A DNA stretch of 8,908 nucleotides, from NCBI GenBank assembly GCA_035532215.1, contig DATKRK010000184.1, forward strand, positions 1-8,908, in the 5' to 3' direction. The notes under the pieces were generated by a model that saw only the letters and a list, made by a program, of their open reading frames with translations, did no database searches and was not told the DNA's origin. The stretch comes from JAICIG01 sp035532215 (GTDB lineage Bacteria; Planctomycetota; Planctomycetia; Pirellulales; JAICIG01). This document shows, in pieces, positions 1 through 6,730 of this stretch; the stretch's first letter is position 1, and each line of letters starts with the position of its first letter. Made by a program: the position numbers and the translations under genes.

Positions 1-1
1 C

Positions 2-802
2 GCCGAGCACGCCGGACAGTTTCCACGCGAGTTCGAGGCGGTGCTGGCCTTGCCCGGCATCGGCCGCTACACGGCCGGCGCCATCACCTCGATCGCTTAC
101 GACGCCCGCTCGCCGATTTTGGAAGCCAACACGATCCGCCTTCTGAGCCGCCTGTTGGCCTATCGCGGCGATCCGCAACAGACCGAGGGCCAGAAGACGC
201 TGTGGGCCTTCGCCGAAGATTTGTTGCCGCGGCGCGGCTCGGGCGAGCTCAACCAGGCGCTGATGGAACTCGGCAGCCTGGTCTGCACGCCGCGCAAGCC
301 GGCGTGCGAGCAGTGCCCGGCCATGTCGCTTTGCCCGACCAATCGCGACGCCCTGCAAGAAGTCGTGCCGCCCATGCGCCGCAAGCCGAACTTCGAAAGC
401 GTGCGCGAAGCGGCGTTGGTCGTGCGTCGCCGCCGGCAGGTGTTGTTGCTGCGGCGCGGCGACGGCGGCCGCTGGGCCGGCTTGTGGGATTTTCCGCGTT
501 TTGCGGTCTCCGCGGCCGAAGACGAAACGCTCGATCGCGAGCTGGCCGACAAGCTGCGCGAGCTGACCGGCGTCCTCGCCCGGCCGCGCGAGTTGCTGAC
601 CACCTTGCGGCACGGCGTCACGCGGTTCCGCATCACGCTCGCCTGTCATCTGGCCGATTACGTTTCCGCCTCGCGCCGCCCGCCAACCGGCGCCGAATTG
701 CGCTGGGTCTCGCCCGACGATTTCGATGGTTATCCCTTGAACACGACCGGCCGCAAGCTCAGCCGGCTCGTCGCGGCGTCTCCTACGAACTCGAAGCATT
801 AG
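2..802 (+). CDS. mutY: A/G-specific adenine glycosylase (MutY), 5'-truncated by window edge
   Basis: Base-excision repair enzyme that removes adenine mispaired with 8-oxoguanine. The reading frame is open from base 2, so the true start and the catalytic Glu region lie outside; 266 residues remain. Visible in order: the helix-hairpin-helix LPGIGRYTAGAI (residues 17-28); the segment ILEANTIRLLSR that normally carries the catalytic Asp; a [4Fe-4S] cluster ligand set C95-x6-C102-x2-C105-x5-C111; and a C-terminal NUDIX-like 8-oxoG recognition domain from about residue 130, with VLLLRRGDGGRWAGLWDFPRF. Odd point: the residue aligned with the catalytic Asp (E. coli Asp138, motif LDGN) is Glu, codon GAA at 122-124, in LEAN. 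It may be a lineage-specific variant, because the rest of the protein looks intact. The gene converges on the minus-strand operon and ends with TAG. An internal GTG at 41 lies inside the helix-hairpin-helix and is not a start. Confidence 0.93.
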   Translation, partial: AEHAGQFPREFEAVLALPGIGRYTAGAITSIAYDARSPILEANTIRLLSRLLAYRGDPQQTEGQKTLWAFAEDLLPRRGSGELNQALMELGSLVCTPRKPACEQCPAMSLCPTNRDALQEVVPPMRRKPNFESVREAALVVRRRRQVLLLRRGDGGRWAGLWDFPRFAVSAAEDETLDRELADKLRELTGVLARPRELLTTLRHGVTRFRITLACHLADYVSASRRPPTGAELRWVSPDDFDGYPLNTTGRKLSRLVAASPTNSKH

Positions 803-813
803 CGTTTCGGCCA

Positions 814-933
814 TCAACCACGCAACGTTTCTTTTTTCGGCGGAAAGAACCCGTCGCGCAACCGCCAGACGGCTTCGATCGTCAGGTCTTCGCCGTTGAA
901 GTGCAGCCTTTGATCGATACTACTTTTTTTCAT
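814..933 (-). CDS. Possible 39-aa ORF overlapping the end of the downstream selenoprotein gene
   Basis: A short frame starts at ATG 933 (MKKSSIDQRLHF...), overlaps the last codons of the selenoprotein gene in another frame, and ends at TGA 814-816. The sequence is not low-complexity; it contains FNGEDLTIEAVWRLRDG, which faintly recalls the N-terminal strand of histidine/phenylalanine ammonia-lyases. It is far too short for that family. No good ribosome binding site is seen. It could be a remnant of a decayed gene, a translationally coupled mini-gene, or chance. I do not assign a function. Confidence 0.2.
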   Translation of the reverse strand: MKKSSIDQRLHFNGEDLTIEAVWRLRDGFFPPKKETLRG

Positions 934-2281
934 CCGGGCTTACAAAAACGTTCTCCGTCTCAAGCGGCAATTGAAATGCATCGGCAACGCGCGTCATATA
1001 ATGGCAGCGGCACGACCACCATAGCACGTCGAGCGCACGATGTGGGCCGAAACGCTCGACCAAGCCGCAAGCATCGGATTTCGTGCTCGTCCAGGGCGCT
1101 TTCGCCTGCTTGCGTGCGAGCATAAACGCGAATCGATCGGCCGGCGAAAAACCGGACCAATCTCGACTCGCCAATCGCCTCGTTCGTTCTTCCAGAGCGT
1201 CTTTTTCCAAGCCCGCGACCGCGAGCAGCATCTCGGTGTGGCCCATTCAGTAAAAGCAGTGGATCGTTCGGGTAATGACCCAAAACAAGCTCTCTTCGAA
1301 CACGCGGTCCTGTTTCGACTCTTCGGCGAACGCGCGCGTACAGGCCCCCCAGCCGGCCGCCAGCTCGGGCTGATAGCCGCGGCAAACGAGCGACCAACGA
1401 ATATGGACCGGACGCTTCGGACGTTGATCCTCGGGCAGCGTTTCGGCGACTTCCTCCCACGTCGGGACGCGAATCCGGCCGCTGCGCTGGCGTTGCAAGT
1501 CCAAGTTGGCCTGCAATTGACCGAAATCGACCGATCGCCACTCAGGATCATCGACTTGCCCGGGCACAATTGGCGCCGCCGATGAATCGGGCATGACGCG
1601 CTCCGGGACGTCGATCGGGGCATCCTTGTCGGCCTTTGCGAATCGCCCTTCGAAAGGCGGAAGCGGCGCCCCCAAGTCCGACACGGCGCCCACAGCCAAG
1701 AACAGTCGGTCTTGAAAATTTGCATGTGCGACCAAGAGCACGAGCGCCACCCAATTTCGGTCGCCCAGGACTTTGGCAGCCCGAGCCGCTTCCTCGTCGC
1801 TGATCTTGTCGGCTTCCAGGGTCAACCGTCTCGCGAAGTTCAAAATCAGTTGTTCGTCGCTGGGTGGCGTCTCAGGGGCGTTCTCAAGGGACGCCAGCGC
1901 GGCATCGTCAAGTCCGGCGCGTCGCAAATCGCCTTCGGCGGCGGCCATGCTATAAGAACACCGGTTCGCTTTGGCCGCCGTCCAACGCACTTTCGCCGCC
2001 AAAGCGGCGCCGAGAGGGCTGCGTTGGCGGTGCATGGCGTCCAACTGGAGCATGGCGGCCGTCGTGCGCGGCAGGCTATCCGCCAGCATCCTCGCCCACG
2101 CCGGCAGCGGCTGCCGCTGCCCTTGTTCCAAAGGCGGCAGGCGGTCCCAGGCTGAGACGTCGTCGAGCATCGGCAAACAGGCCGAGTGCTCGTCGGCTGC
2201 AGCGAACGTTGCCGACAATAGTACGGCGATGAGAGCGAGACCTCTCTTGAAGATTCCCCAGGGACACGCGAGCGCGTTCAT
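920..2281 (-). CDS. Exported AhpD/CMD-fold selenoprotein, CxxU in the C-terminal domain (in-frame UGA = Sec345)
   Basis: A 453-residue protein if TGA at 1249-1247 is read as selenocysteine; otherwise the frame splits exactly at the redox motif. The start is ATG 2281: GGAG lies 8 nt upstream and an export signal follows (FKRGLALIAVLLSATFAAAD), cleavage probably near residue 29. A GTG at 2290 overlaps the previous stop but is badly placed relative to GGAG. Domain 1 (about 95-200) is AhpD/carboxymuconolactone-decarboxylase-like but has C108-S-Y-S111 in place of CxxC. Domain 2 (about 320-445) has C342-F-Y-U345-M-G-H348, followed by LLAVAGL and an R..DAF.LPLE end typical of peroxidase-related CMD proteins. 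Family members are thiol/selenol oxidoreductases that relay electrons to peroxides. The gene starts 5 nt after the deiodinase-like gene and is last in the operon. Loss of the gene by nonsense mutation is unlikely, because a paralogue has UGA at the same codon and reading continues into conserved sequence. Confidence 0.83.
1211..1249 (-). promoter_or_regulatory. Sec UGA codon plus bSECIS-like hairpin of the downstream selenoprotein gene
   Basis: UGA at 1249-1247 is followed by exactly 20 nt and then GCUCGC (1226-1221), loop GGUC (1220-1217) and GCGGGC (1216-1211): six base pairs, one a U-G wobble. Bacterial SECIS elements lie just downstream of the UGA, inside the coding region, and carry a G (often GU) in a small apical loop read by SelB; the E. 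coli fdhF loop also contains GGUC. The identical stem sits at the same offset in the paralogue at 4895-4933. Confidence 0.72.
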
Positions 2282-2286
2282 AGCAT

Positions 2287-3588
2287 TCACTCCGTCGTCT
2301 CGGCGATGGGCGGCGCACTGTTGAGCTGCTGGTCGAGCAACAACAGCACCAGCGCTTGTTCGAGTTCGCCCGGCTTGAACCCGAACGGTCCGCGCCCGCT
2401 TTTGTAGGCCACTTTTCCTTCGCAGTCGATGAGATAGAGCCGCGCCGGCATGCCGCTGTAGGCATTGCCGACAGGGTCGTTGATTTCATCGACGACCAGA
2501 GGCATTGAATAATTGAGCGTGGCCTGGCACCGTTGGGCGACTGCAACCCGTTCGTCATACGTGGCGGGTTGAGCTAATTCGACTCCGACTGCATCATTCG
2601 ATTCCATCCGCCAGCCGTCCGTCGGATGCGCTTCTCGCACGTAAACCGCCAAAAACGTTGCGCGATCTTGATATCGTTTGCACAATTCATCCACGAGCGG
2701 ATACATCGAACGGAACGGCCCGCAGGTGAAATTGCCGAAGACGAGCACGATCGGCTTCGGACCGCCCAACTCGCCAAGGCGGATGGTTTGTTTGCCGTCT
2801 TGCGTCTTCAGGCTGAAGTCGGGCGCGGCGGCGTTGAGAGCAGGCCCCGCGTTGAGCGAGCCGATCTCGCCTCGGAACAAGCCGCGAACAAGCGTCTCGG
2901 CCGTCGGCCCGTCATTGGCGCCCGCCCCCGACCCGAAGCCGGCCAGCAGAGTTTCCGCCAGGTCGGCGGATGTCGCGTATTCGCGCCCCGAGGCGGCTCG
3001 GTCGAAGAACGCGAGAACTTCGTCGCGCGTCAATCGCCCGTCGCCTTTCTTGTTCATGCGCCGCAGAATACGGCTGACGAGATAGTACTGCTGGACATAG
3101 GGGTTGCGATCCGACCAATCGAGATCGCTCGCCGTAACGCGACCGTCCCGGTTTCGATCGAGCCGATCAAAAAACTCTTTTGGCCCGCGAAGCTGTTCGG
3201 GAGCAATCTCGGCCGCCGCCTCGGCCCCGGTTGTCCTTGCCAGCCATTTCCAATCGTACCGCGTTTGCCCCGGGCCAAACCAACCTTCGCCCGGTCCCAT
3301 TTGCGAGCCGCGGGCGATCGCTGCAAGCATCTGCACCGACTCGGGCATCTGCTGCCCGGCAAACGCCTTCTCCAGCCAATCGGCCGCCGCCTGCTCGGGG
3401 GGAACGTGTATCGTCTCCGACGGGCCGCCGGGCGGAGCATTCGCAGGCGGCTGGTTCGTACTTTGCGCCGCCGCGCTCGGGACGGCGCCGTTCGGGTCGG
3501 CATATAACTGGCTGCAAGAGCATACGAACGCAATGGCGCCTACCGAGAATTGAATTCGGGTTCGGCGCCAAATCTCTTGAATACGCAT
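2287..3588 (-). CDS. Exported EF-hand / iodothyronine deiodinase-like thioredoxin-fold protein (Cys form)
   Basis: A 433-residue protein; ATG at 3588 has GAGG 8 nt upstream. A signal peptide (residues 1-30, ending QLYA before DP) places it in the envelope. A low-complexity linker follows to about 60. An EF-hand pair lies at about 144-190: loop 1 D144-R-N-R-D-G-R-V-T-A-S-D155 is canonical; loop 2 N179-KKGDGRLTRD-E190 has Lys at position 3 and may bind calcium poorly. From about 255 to the C-terminus is a redoxin domain with the signature of the iodothyronine deiodinases: VLVFGNFTCGPF (280-291), EAHPTDGW (319-326), VVDEIND (365-371), ARLYLI (382-387) and YKSGRGPFGFKPGEL. In vertebrate deiodinases the motif is FGSCTU; here Cys289 takes the Sec position. 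Bacterial members have no settled substrate; peroxiredoxin-like or reductive dehalogenase activity are both possible. The gene is followed after 5 nt by a selenoprotein gene, implying a shared pathway. Confidence 0.88.
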   Translation of the reverse strand: MRIQEIWRRTRIQFSVGAIAFVCSCSQLYADPNGAVPSAAAQSTNQPPANAPPGGPSETIHVPPEQAAADWLEKAFAGQQMPESVQMLAAIARGSQMGPGEGWFGPGQTRYDWKWLARTTGAEAAAEIAPEQLRGPKEFFDRLDRNRDGRVTASDLDWSDRNPYVQQYYLVSRILRRMNKKGDGRLTRDEVLAFFDRAASGREYATSADLAETLLAGFGSGAGANDGPTAETLVRGLFRGEIGSLNAGPALNAAAPDFSLKTQDGKQTIRLGELGGPKPIVLVFGNFTCGPFRSMYPLVDELCKRYQDRATFLAVYVREAHPTDGWRMESNDAVGVELAQPATYDERVAVAQRCQATLNYSMPLVVDEINDPVGNAYSGMPARLYLIDCEGKVAYKSGRGPFGFKPGELEQALVLLLLDQQLNSAPPIAETTE

Positions 3589-3653
3589 GGCAGAAACCTC
3601 GCATCAGCTACTGAAAAAGCGTATGGCCGTCGGCCGCAGATCGCCGTCTCCCA

Positions 3654-3881
3654 TCAACGCTTGTTCGGCGGTTTGACGACGGGCCGCTGGTCTAAAAACG
3701 CCAGTACGTCGTCATCCGTCAGCGGCGGCCTAGCGGGAACCGACCCTTGCGGAGTCGAAGCTCCGTTCTTCAAGGCGGCGACGCGCGTGGCGCCACAATG
3801 AGGGCAGGCCACGCGCGCGGCGGGTTCCGCCGGCGCGGAAAAAGTTGATGCACACTGCAAGCACTTCATCGATTGTGACAT
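3654..3881 (-). CDS. Small zinc-ribbon protein, 75 aa
   Basis: Start at ATG 3881, with GGAG 9 nt upstream; a TTG at 3896 in the same frame is less likely. The N-terminal half is a two-knuckle zinc ribbon: C-L-Q-C at residues 7-10 and C-P-H-C about 20 residues later (ARVACPHCGATRV). The C-terminal half is an acidic to proline-rich tail containing LTDDDVLAFLDQ, a short motif that could be a docking peptide. No signal peptide is seen, so it is probably cytoplasmic, unlike its exported neighbours. It lies 113 nt after one selenoprotein gene and 65 nt before the deiodinase-like gene, on the same strand. Its function is unknown; a regulatory or metal-binding adaptor role would be a guess. It ends with TGA. 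Confidence 0.72.
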   Translation of the reverse strand: MSQSMKCLQCASTFSAPAEPAARVACPHCGATRVAALKNGASTPQGSVPARPPLTDDDVLAFLDQRPVVKPPNKR

Positions 3882-3994
3882 GACGAAGATCTCCAAGGAC
3901 GCTCATTGGCGAGTCAAACTGTGGACAAAGAATGGATCGCGAAGGTTGGCGGCGGCAAGCTCCCGAGCCCTGCACTTTTCGACCGCCACCCGCA

Positions 3995-5302
3995 TCAGGG
4001 TTCGAGCGGCAGTCCGAGCGTCTCGGTAAAGCGGTCGAACATCGCGGAATTACACGCCACATAGACGATCTCGGCCGTCTCGTGATCGGAAAAATGTTTG
4101 CGCAGCCGCGCGATGTCGGCGTCGGCGATCGTGTGCGGCGCCGCGGTCAACTTGGCGGCGAACGCCAACGCCTCGCGGACCGCCGGCGACAACGCTGCGC
4201 CGGGCGGGTCGAGCGAAATGGCCTGCTCGGCCGGTTGGCCGAGCGCCGCCAGGCGGCGCTCGGCGTCGGCTAGCGCGTACCAGGCGCGGTCTTGGCGGGC
4301 GCACGACCAGGCGATCTGCGCCTTGAGCAATTTGTCGATCCTTCCTTCGTTGGCGATCGCCTCGCAGGCCGTCGCTTGCGCGACGCCCGATTGCGGAAAG
4401 AGCGTCAGCGCCCGCACCCACTGCGGCACGGGCCTGTCCTGCCAGCCGCTCGGCAACGCCGCGCGCGCCTCGTCCTCGCCAGGCAAAGCGACGCGAGCGG
4501 AACGCTTTCGGCATTCGGTCAAGGCGCGCTCGACCTCCGCGCGACCTGCCAGCGGCGGGCGCTTTTGGTCGGCCGAAGGCGCCACCAGGCTGCTCGCCTC
4601 GCGAAATCGCGGGCTGGTCGGCGCGTCGAAACGAATCTCGCCGTCGCGGAACCCCTGGTCCTGGGGAATGCCCAGTGCGTCGGTCCAGCGCGTGATCGAA
4701 TTGAACCTGGCGATCGTGAAGACCAACTCGACGATCTCCTTGTCGCTGAAATGCTTGCGCAACGCGTCGACGTCGGCGTCGTCGATTGTATACGGCTCGA
4801 CCGTGAGCTTGCGCGCAAGCGCGAACGCCGCGCGTTCGTCCGGCAAAAAGACCGACCAATCGGAATCGAGCGAAGCGATCCGGTTGTCACTCAAGCCCGC
4901 AACTGCGAGCTTATGTTCTTGGTGGCCCAGTCAGTAATGGCAGTTGTTCGCGCGCGAGACGATCCAGAAGCACTCGGTCGCCAGCGCGTAGTCGATCGCC
5001 GAGTCGGACTTCGACGAGCCGCGCGGCGCACGCGCGGGACGCCACGATGCCGGCAGGTAGTAAGCGGCCATCCGCCCGTTATTCACCGAAGGGCGGCCCC
5101 CCGAAGCTCGCTCGGCGTCGGTCAGCGGCGGCAGCGGCAAGCGAGGCTGCCGCTCTTTCAGGGCTTCGAGCGCCTGCTTGATCGCGGGCCGCGTATGCGG
5201 GATCGCGTTGGGAGTTTCCGACGCCGGCTCTTCGCCGTGCAAGGCGGTCGCGCCGGCCCAGAGCGCCAGATGCGCCAGGACAAAAGGTTTCGTGCGAAGC
5301 AT
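3995..5302 (-). CDS. Exported AhpD/CMD-fold selenoprotein, CxxU in the N-terminal domain (in-frame UGA = Sec124)
   Basis: A 435-residue protein if TGA at 4933-4931 is read as selenocysteine. ATG 5302 is chosen because AAGGAA lies 6 nt upstream and a signal peptide follows (MLRTKP then a hydrophobic run to about residue 20). Domain 1 carries the redox motif C121-H-Y-U124-L-G-H127 after FWIVSRANN, then LAVAGL and VEPYTIDDADVDALRKHFSD (168-187) and FNSITRWTDALGIP, all hallmarks of the AhpD/CMD peroxidase-related fold. Domain 2 (about 290-435) repeats the pattern (HTIADADIARLRKHFSD, RFTETLGLPLEP), but the motif position reads A340-W-Y-A343, so it has no redox residues. The likely role is a thiol/selenol relay in the envelope. 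It lies 31 nt after the lipoprotein gene. The final stop is also TGA. If UGA were a plain stop, the product would be a 123-residue fragment ending just before the second redox residue. Confidence 0.86.
4895..4933 (-). promoter_or_regulatory. Sec UGA codon plus bSECIS-like hairpin of the upstream selenoprotein gene
   Basis: UGA at 4933-4931, then 20 nt, then GCUCGC (4910-4905), loop AGUU (4904-4901) and GCGGGC (4900-4895). Here the stem extends outward by two A-U pairs (AA at 4912-4911 with UU at 4894-4893), giving eight pairs. Compared with the paralogous hairpin, the stem is identical; only loop positions 1 and 4 differ (AGUU against GGUC), keeping the central GU expected for SelB recognition. 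Confidence 0.77.
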
Positions 5303-5333
5303 GGCTGATTCCTTAATTAGGAACGGACGAAGT

Positions 5334-5729
5334 TCAGTCGCGAAAGATGGTAATCGTCGGATCGGTGCCGACAACGTAGCTCACTTCTTGCTTGTTCGAG
5401 CCGCCCTGGGAATCGGAGAGCGTAAGTTCGACGAGGTAGTGCAAATTCGCTCCGTCGTTTCTCGCTGCTTCCGGAATTCGGTAATCGGCCAGCTTCCTGC
5501 CCGACTCCCAGGCGAAATCGCCCATCACGATCGGCGGCGTCCGCCGAGCCAGATCGGCGGATTGTTCGCCCGCTTTCCAGCTTGCCAGCGCCGCGTCGAG
5601 CGACCGCCGCGCCACGTCGGCTTCGGCGGGGACGTTCTGTCGGGCGCAAGCGGGCAGCAGCAGGCAGCAGACGACCGCGGCCCACAGGGCGCCGCGACGT
5701 GCAGAGATTGGTTGATTTTCCCTTGGCAT
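5334..5729 (-). CDS. Small lipoprotein paired with the DUF1559 gene
   Basis: A 131-residue protein; ATG 5729 has GGGAG 7 nt upstream. Residues 1-28 form a lipoprotein signal: charged RR at 11-12, hydrophobic AAVVCCLLL, and lipobox L-P-A-C with Cys28 as the acylation site. The mature part is mixed, with a region LDAALASWKAGEQ that starts like many planctomycete lipoproteins, and then a beta-rich C-terminus (LHYLVELTLSD, EVSYVVGTDPTITIFRD). It starts 14 nt after the DUF1559 stop, and such pairing is common in planctomycetes. Its function is unknown; it is presumably anchored to an envelope membrane near the pseudopilin-like neighbour. The frame stays open far upstream (to 6974), but that stretch is the shadow of the DUF1559 gene. 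It ends with TGA. Confidence 0.82.
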   Translation of the reverse strand: MPRENQPISARRGALWAAVVCCLLLPACARQNVPAEADVARRSLDAALASWKAGEQSADLARRTPPIVMGDFAWESGRKLADYRIPEAARNDGANLHYLVELTLSDSQGGSNKQEVSYVVGTDPTITIFRD

Positions 5730-5743
5730 GTGCGTGCTCCCTG

Positions 5744-6730
5744 CTACTCGATGGGCATGGCTTCGCCGCCGTTGCGCGAACCCAAAGCCCACCAGGCCGC
5801 GATATTCACGCCGTCGGAGACCCAGCGGACCGAGCCGTCGCAGAGGCCGACCTGCACGCCGCCGGGATGGTAGCTGTTGGCCGTGGTCATGATCCGAAAC
5901 GGCGGATACATGCACGAACGGTCGTTGGGCGGCGCGATTTGGTAATAGAACGTCGTCGAGTGGTACGCCTGCAGCCAGGGCCCGCCCACGTTCGAAACGC
6001 CTTGGAACGACAGGTTCGAAACGTTGGTCGCGCGGCAATCGATGATCGACTGCTGGGGCGTGGCGGGAAAAGTTCCCGGCCGGAACGTGTCGGACTTCTC
6101 CGTCGAGATGCCGTTGTTGAAGTCGCCCGTCACCTTTTCCGAAAAGGCCGCCGTGTTGCTCAGGCCGTCGCGCACGTCGGCGAACGGAAGAAAGCTGTTG
6201 GTGTAGAACACGCCGTCGGCCGGCTTCATGCCATAGTTCGGATCGCCGGGAGTCGTCGGCGGAATGCCGCCGAACAGGATCTGCGTTCCCTGATTGCCGT
6301 AGTAGTTGTTTGGCCCGTACGCGGGCGGCACGTTGAGCTGGCTGTCCGAAGGGCACAGAAACACGGTCAAGCGTTGCGGCACGGCCCGCGAGTTGAGGGG
6401 GTCGCTCCACTCGACGTTGAAGTCGACGTACTGATAGACGTTTTCCTGCTCCAAATACGGCAACAAACGAGCATGCTGCGAAATGTCGTCGCGTTTCACG
6501 GCGCCCGAACTCGTGACGTAGAACGAATCGGCCGCGGGCAGCTTTTTGAACACGTCGTGATAGTTGTGCAGCGCAATGCCGAACTGCTTGAGATGGTTGT
6601 TGCACTGCGTGCGCCGCGCCGATTCGCGCGCCGCCTGCACGGCGGGCAACAGCAGCGCGATCAAAATGCCGATGATGGCGATCACCACCAATAACTCGAC
6701 AAGCGTGAAACCTTGCCGTCTCGAATGCAT
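5744..6730 (-). CDS. DUF1559 domain-containing prepilin-like protein
   Basis: A 328-residue protein. ATG 6730 is chosen over upstream codons because GGAG lies 6 nt before it and it places the prepilin peptidase site correctly: RRQG7 / F8-TLVE12, then the hydrophobic helix LLVVIAIIGILIALLLPAV. This is the class III signal of type II secretion/type IV pseudopilins. The region AARESARRTQCNNHLKQ and the C-terminal pattern H-P-G-G-V-Q-V-G-L-C-D-G-S-V-R-W-V-S are diagnostic of DUF1559, a family expanded to very many copies in planctomycetes. The role of individual members is not established; an envelope-exposed structural or secretion role is assumed from the pilin leader. It is the first gene of the minus-strand cluster and is followed 14 nt later by a lipoprotein gene. 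It ends with TAG. Confidence 0.95.
   Translation of the reverse strand: MHSRRQGFTLVELLVVIAIIGILIALLLPAVQAARESARRTQCNNHLKQFGIALHNYHDVFKKLPAADSFYVTSSGAVKRDDISQHARLLPYLEQENVYQYVDFNVEWSDPLNSRAVPQRLTVFLCPSDSQLNVPPAYGPNNYYGNQGTQILFGGIPPTTPGDPNYGMKPADGVFYTNSFLPFADVRDGLSNTAAFSEKVTGDFNNGISTEKSDTFRPGTFPATPQQSIIDCRATNVSNLSFQGVSNVGGPWLQAYHSTTFYYQIAPPNDRSCMYPPFRIMTTANSYHPGGVQVGLCDGSVRWVSDGVNIAAWWALGSRNGGEAMPIE

Noticed and set aside
828..849. Possible intrinsic terminator between mutY and the operon end (TTCTTT...AAAGAA)
   Set aside because: The stem is only A/T-rich and about six pairs, and neither strand gives a GC stem followed by a T-run.
1247..2290. A 347-aa gene ending at TGA 1247 followed by a separate 108-aa gene starting at ATG 1246
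   Set aside because: The two frames are the same and abut exactly at the redox motif; the paralogue shows the same break. One Sec-containing gene explains both.
4292..5308. Long plus-strand open frames, here and at 202-1125, 2626-3507 and 5582-6694
   Set aside because: All are Arg/Ala/Gly-rich shadows opposite or overlapping well-supported genes, a usual effect of high GC, and show no recognisable domain.
3995..5374. Pseudogene by nonsense mutation in the AhpD-like gene, or a general UGA reassignment
   Set aside because: Sequence is conserved on both sides, no frameshift is needed, and four neighbouring genes end normally in TGA, so the code is standard and decay is not evident.
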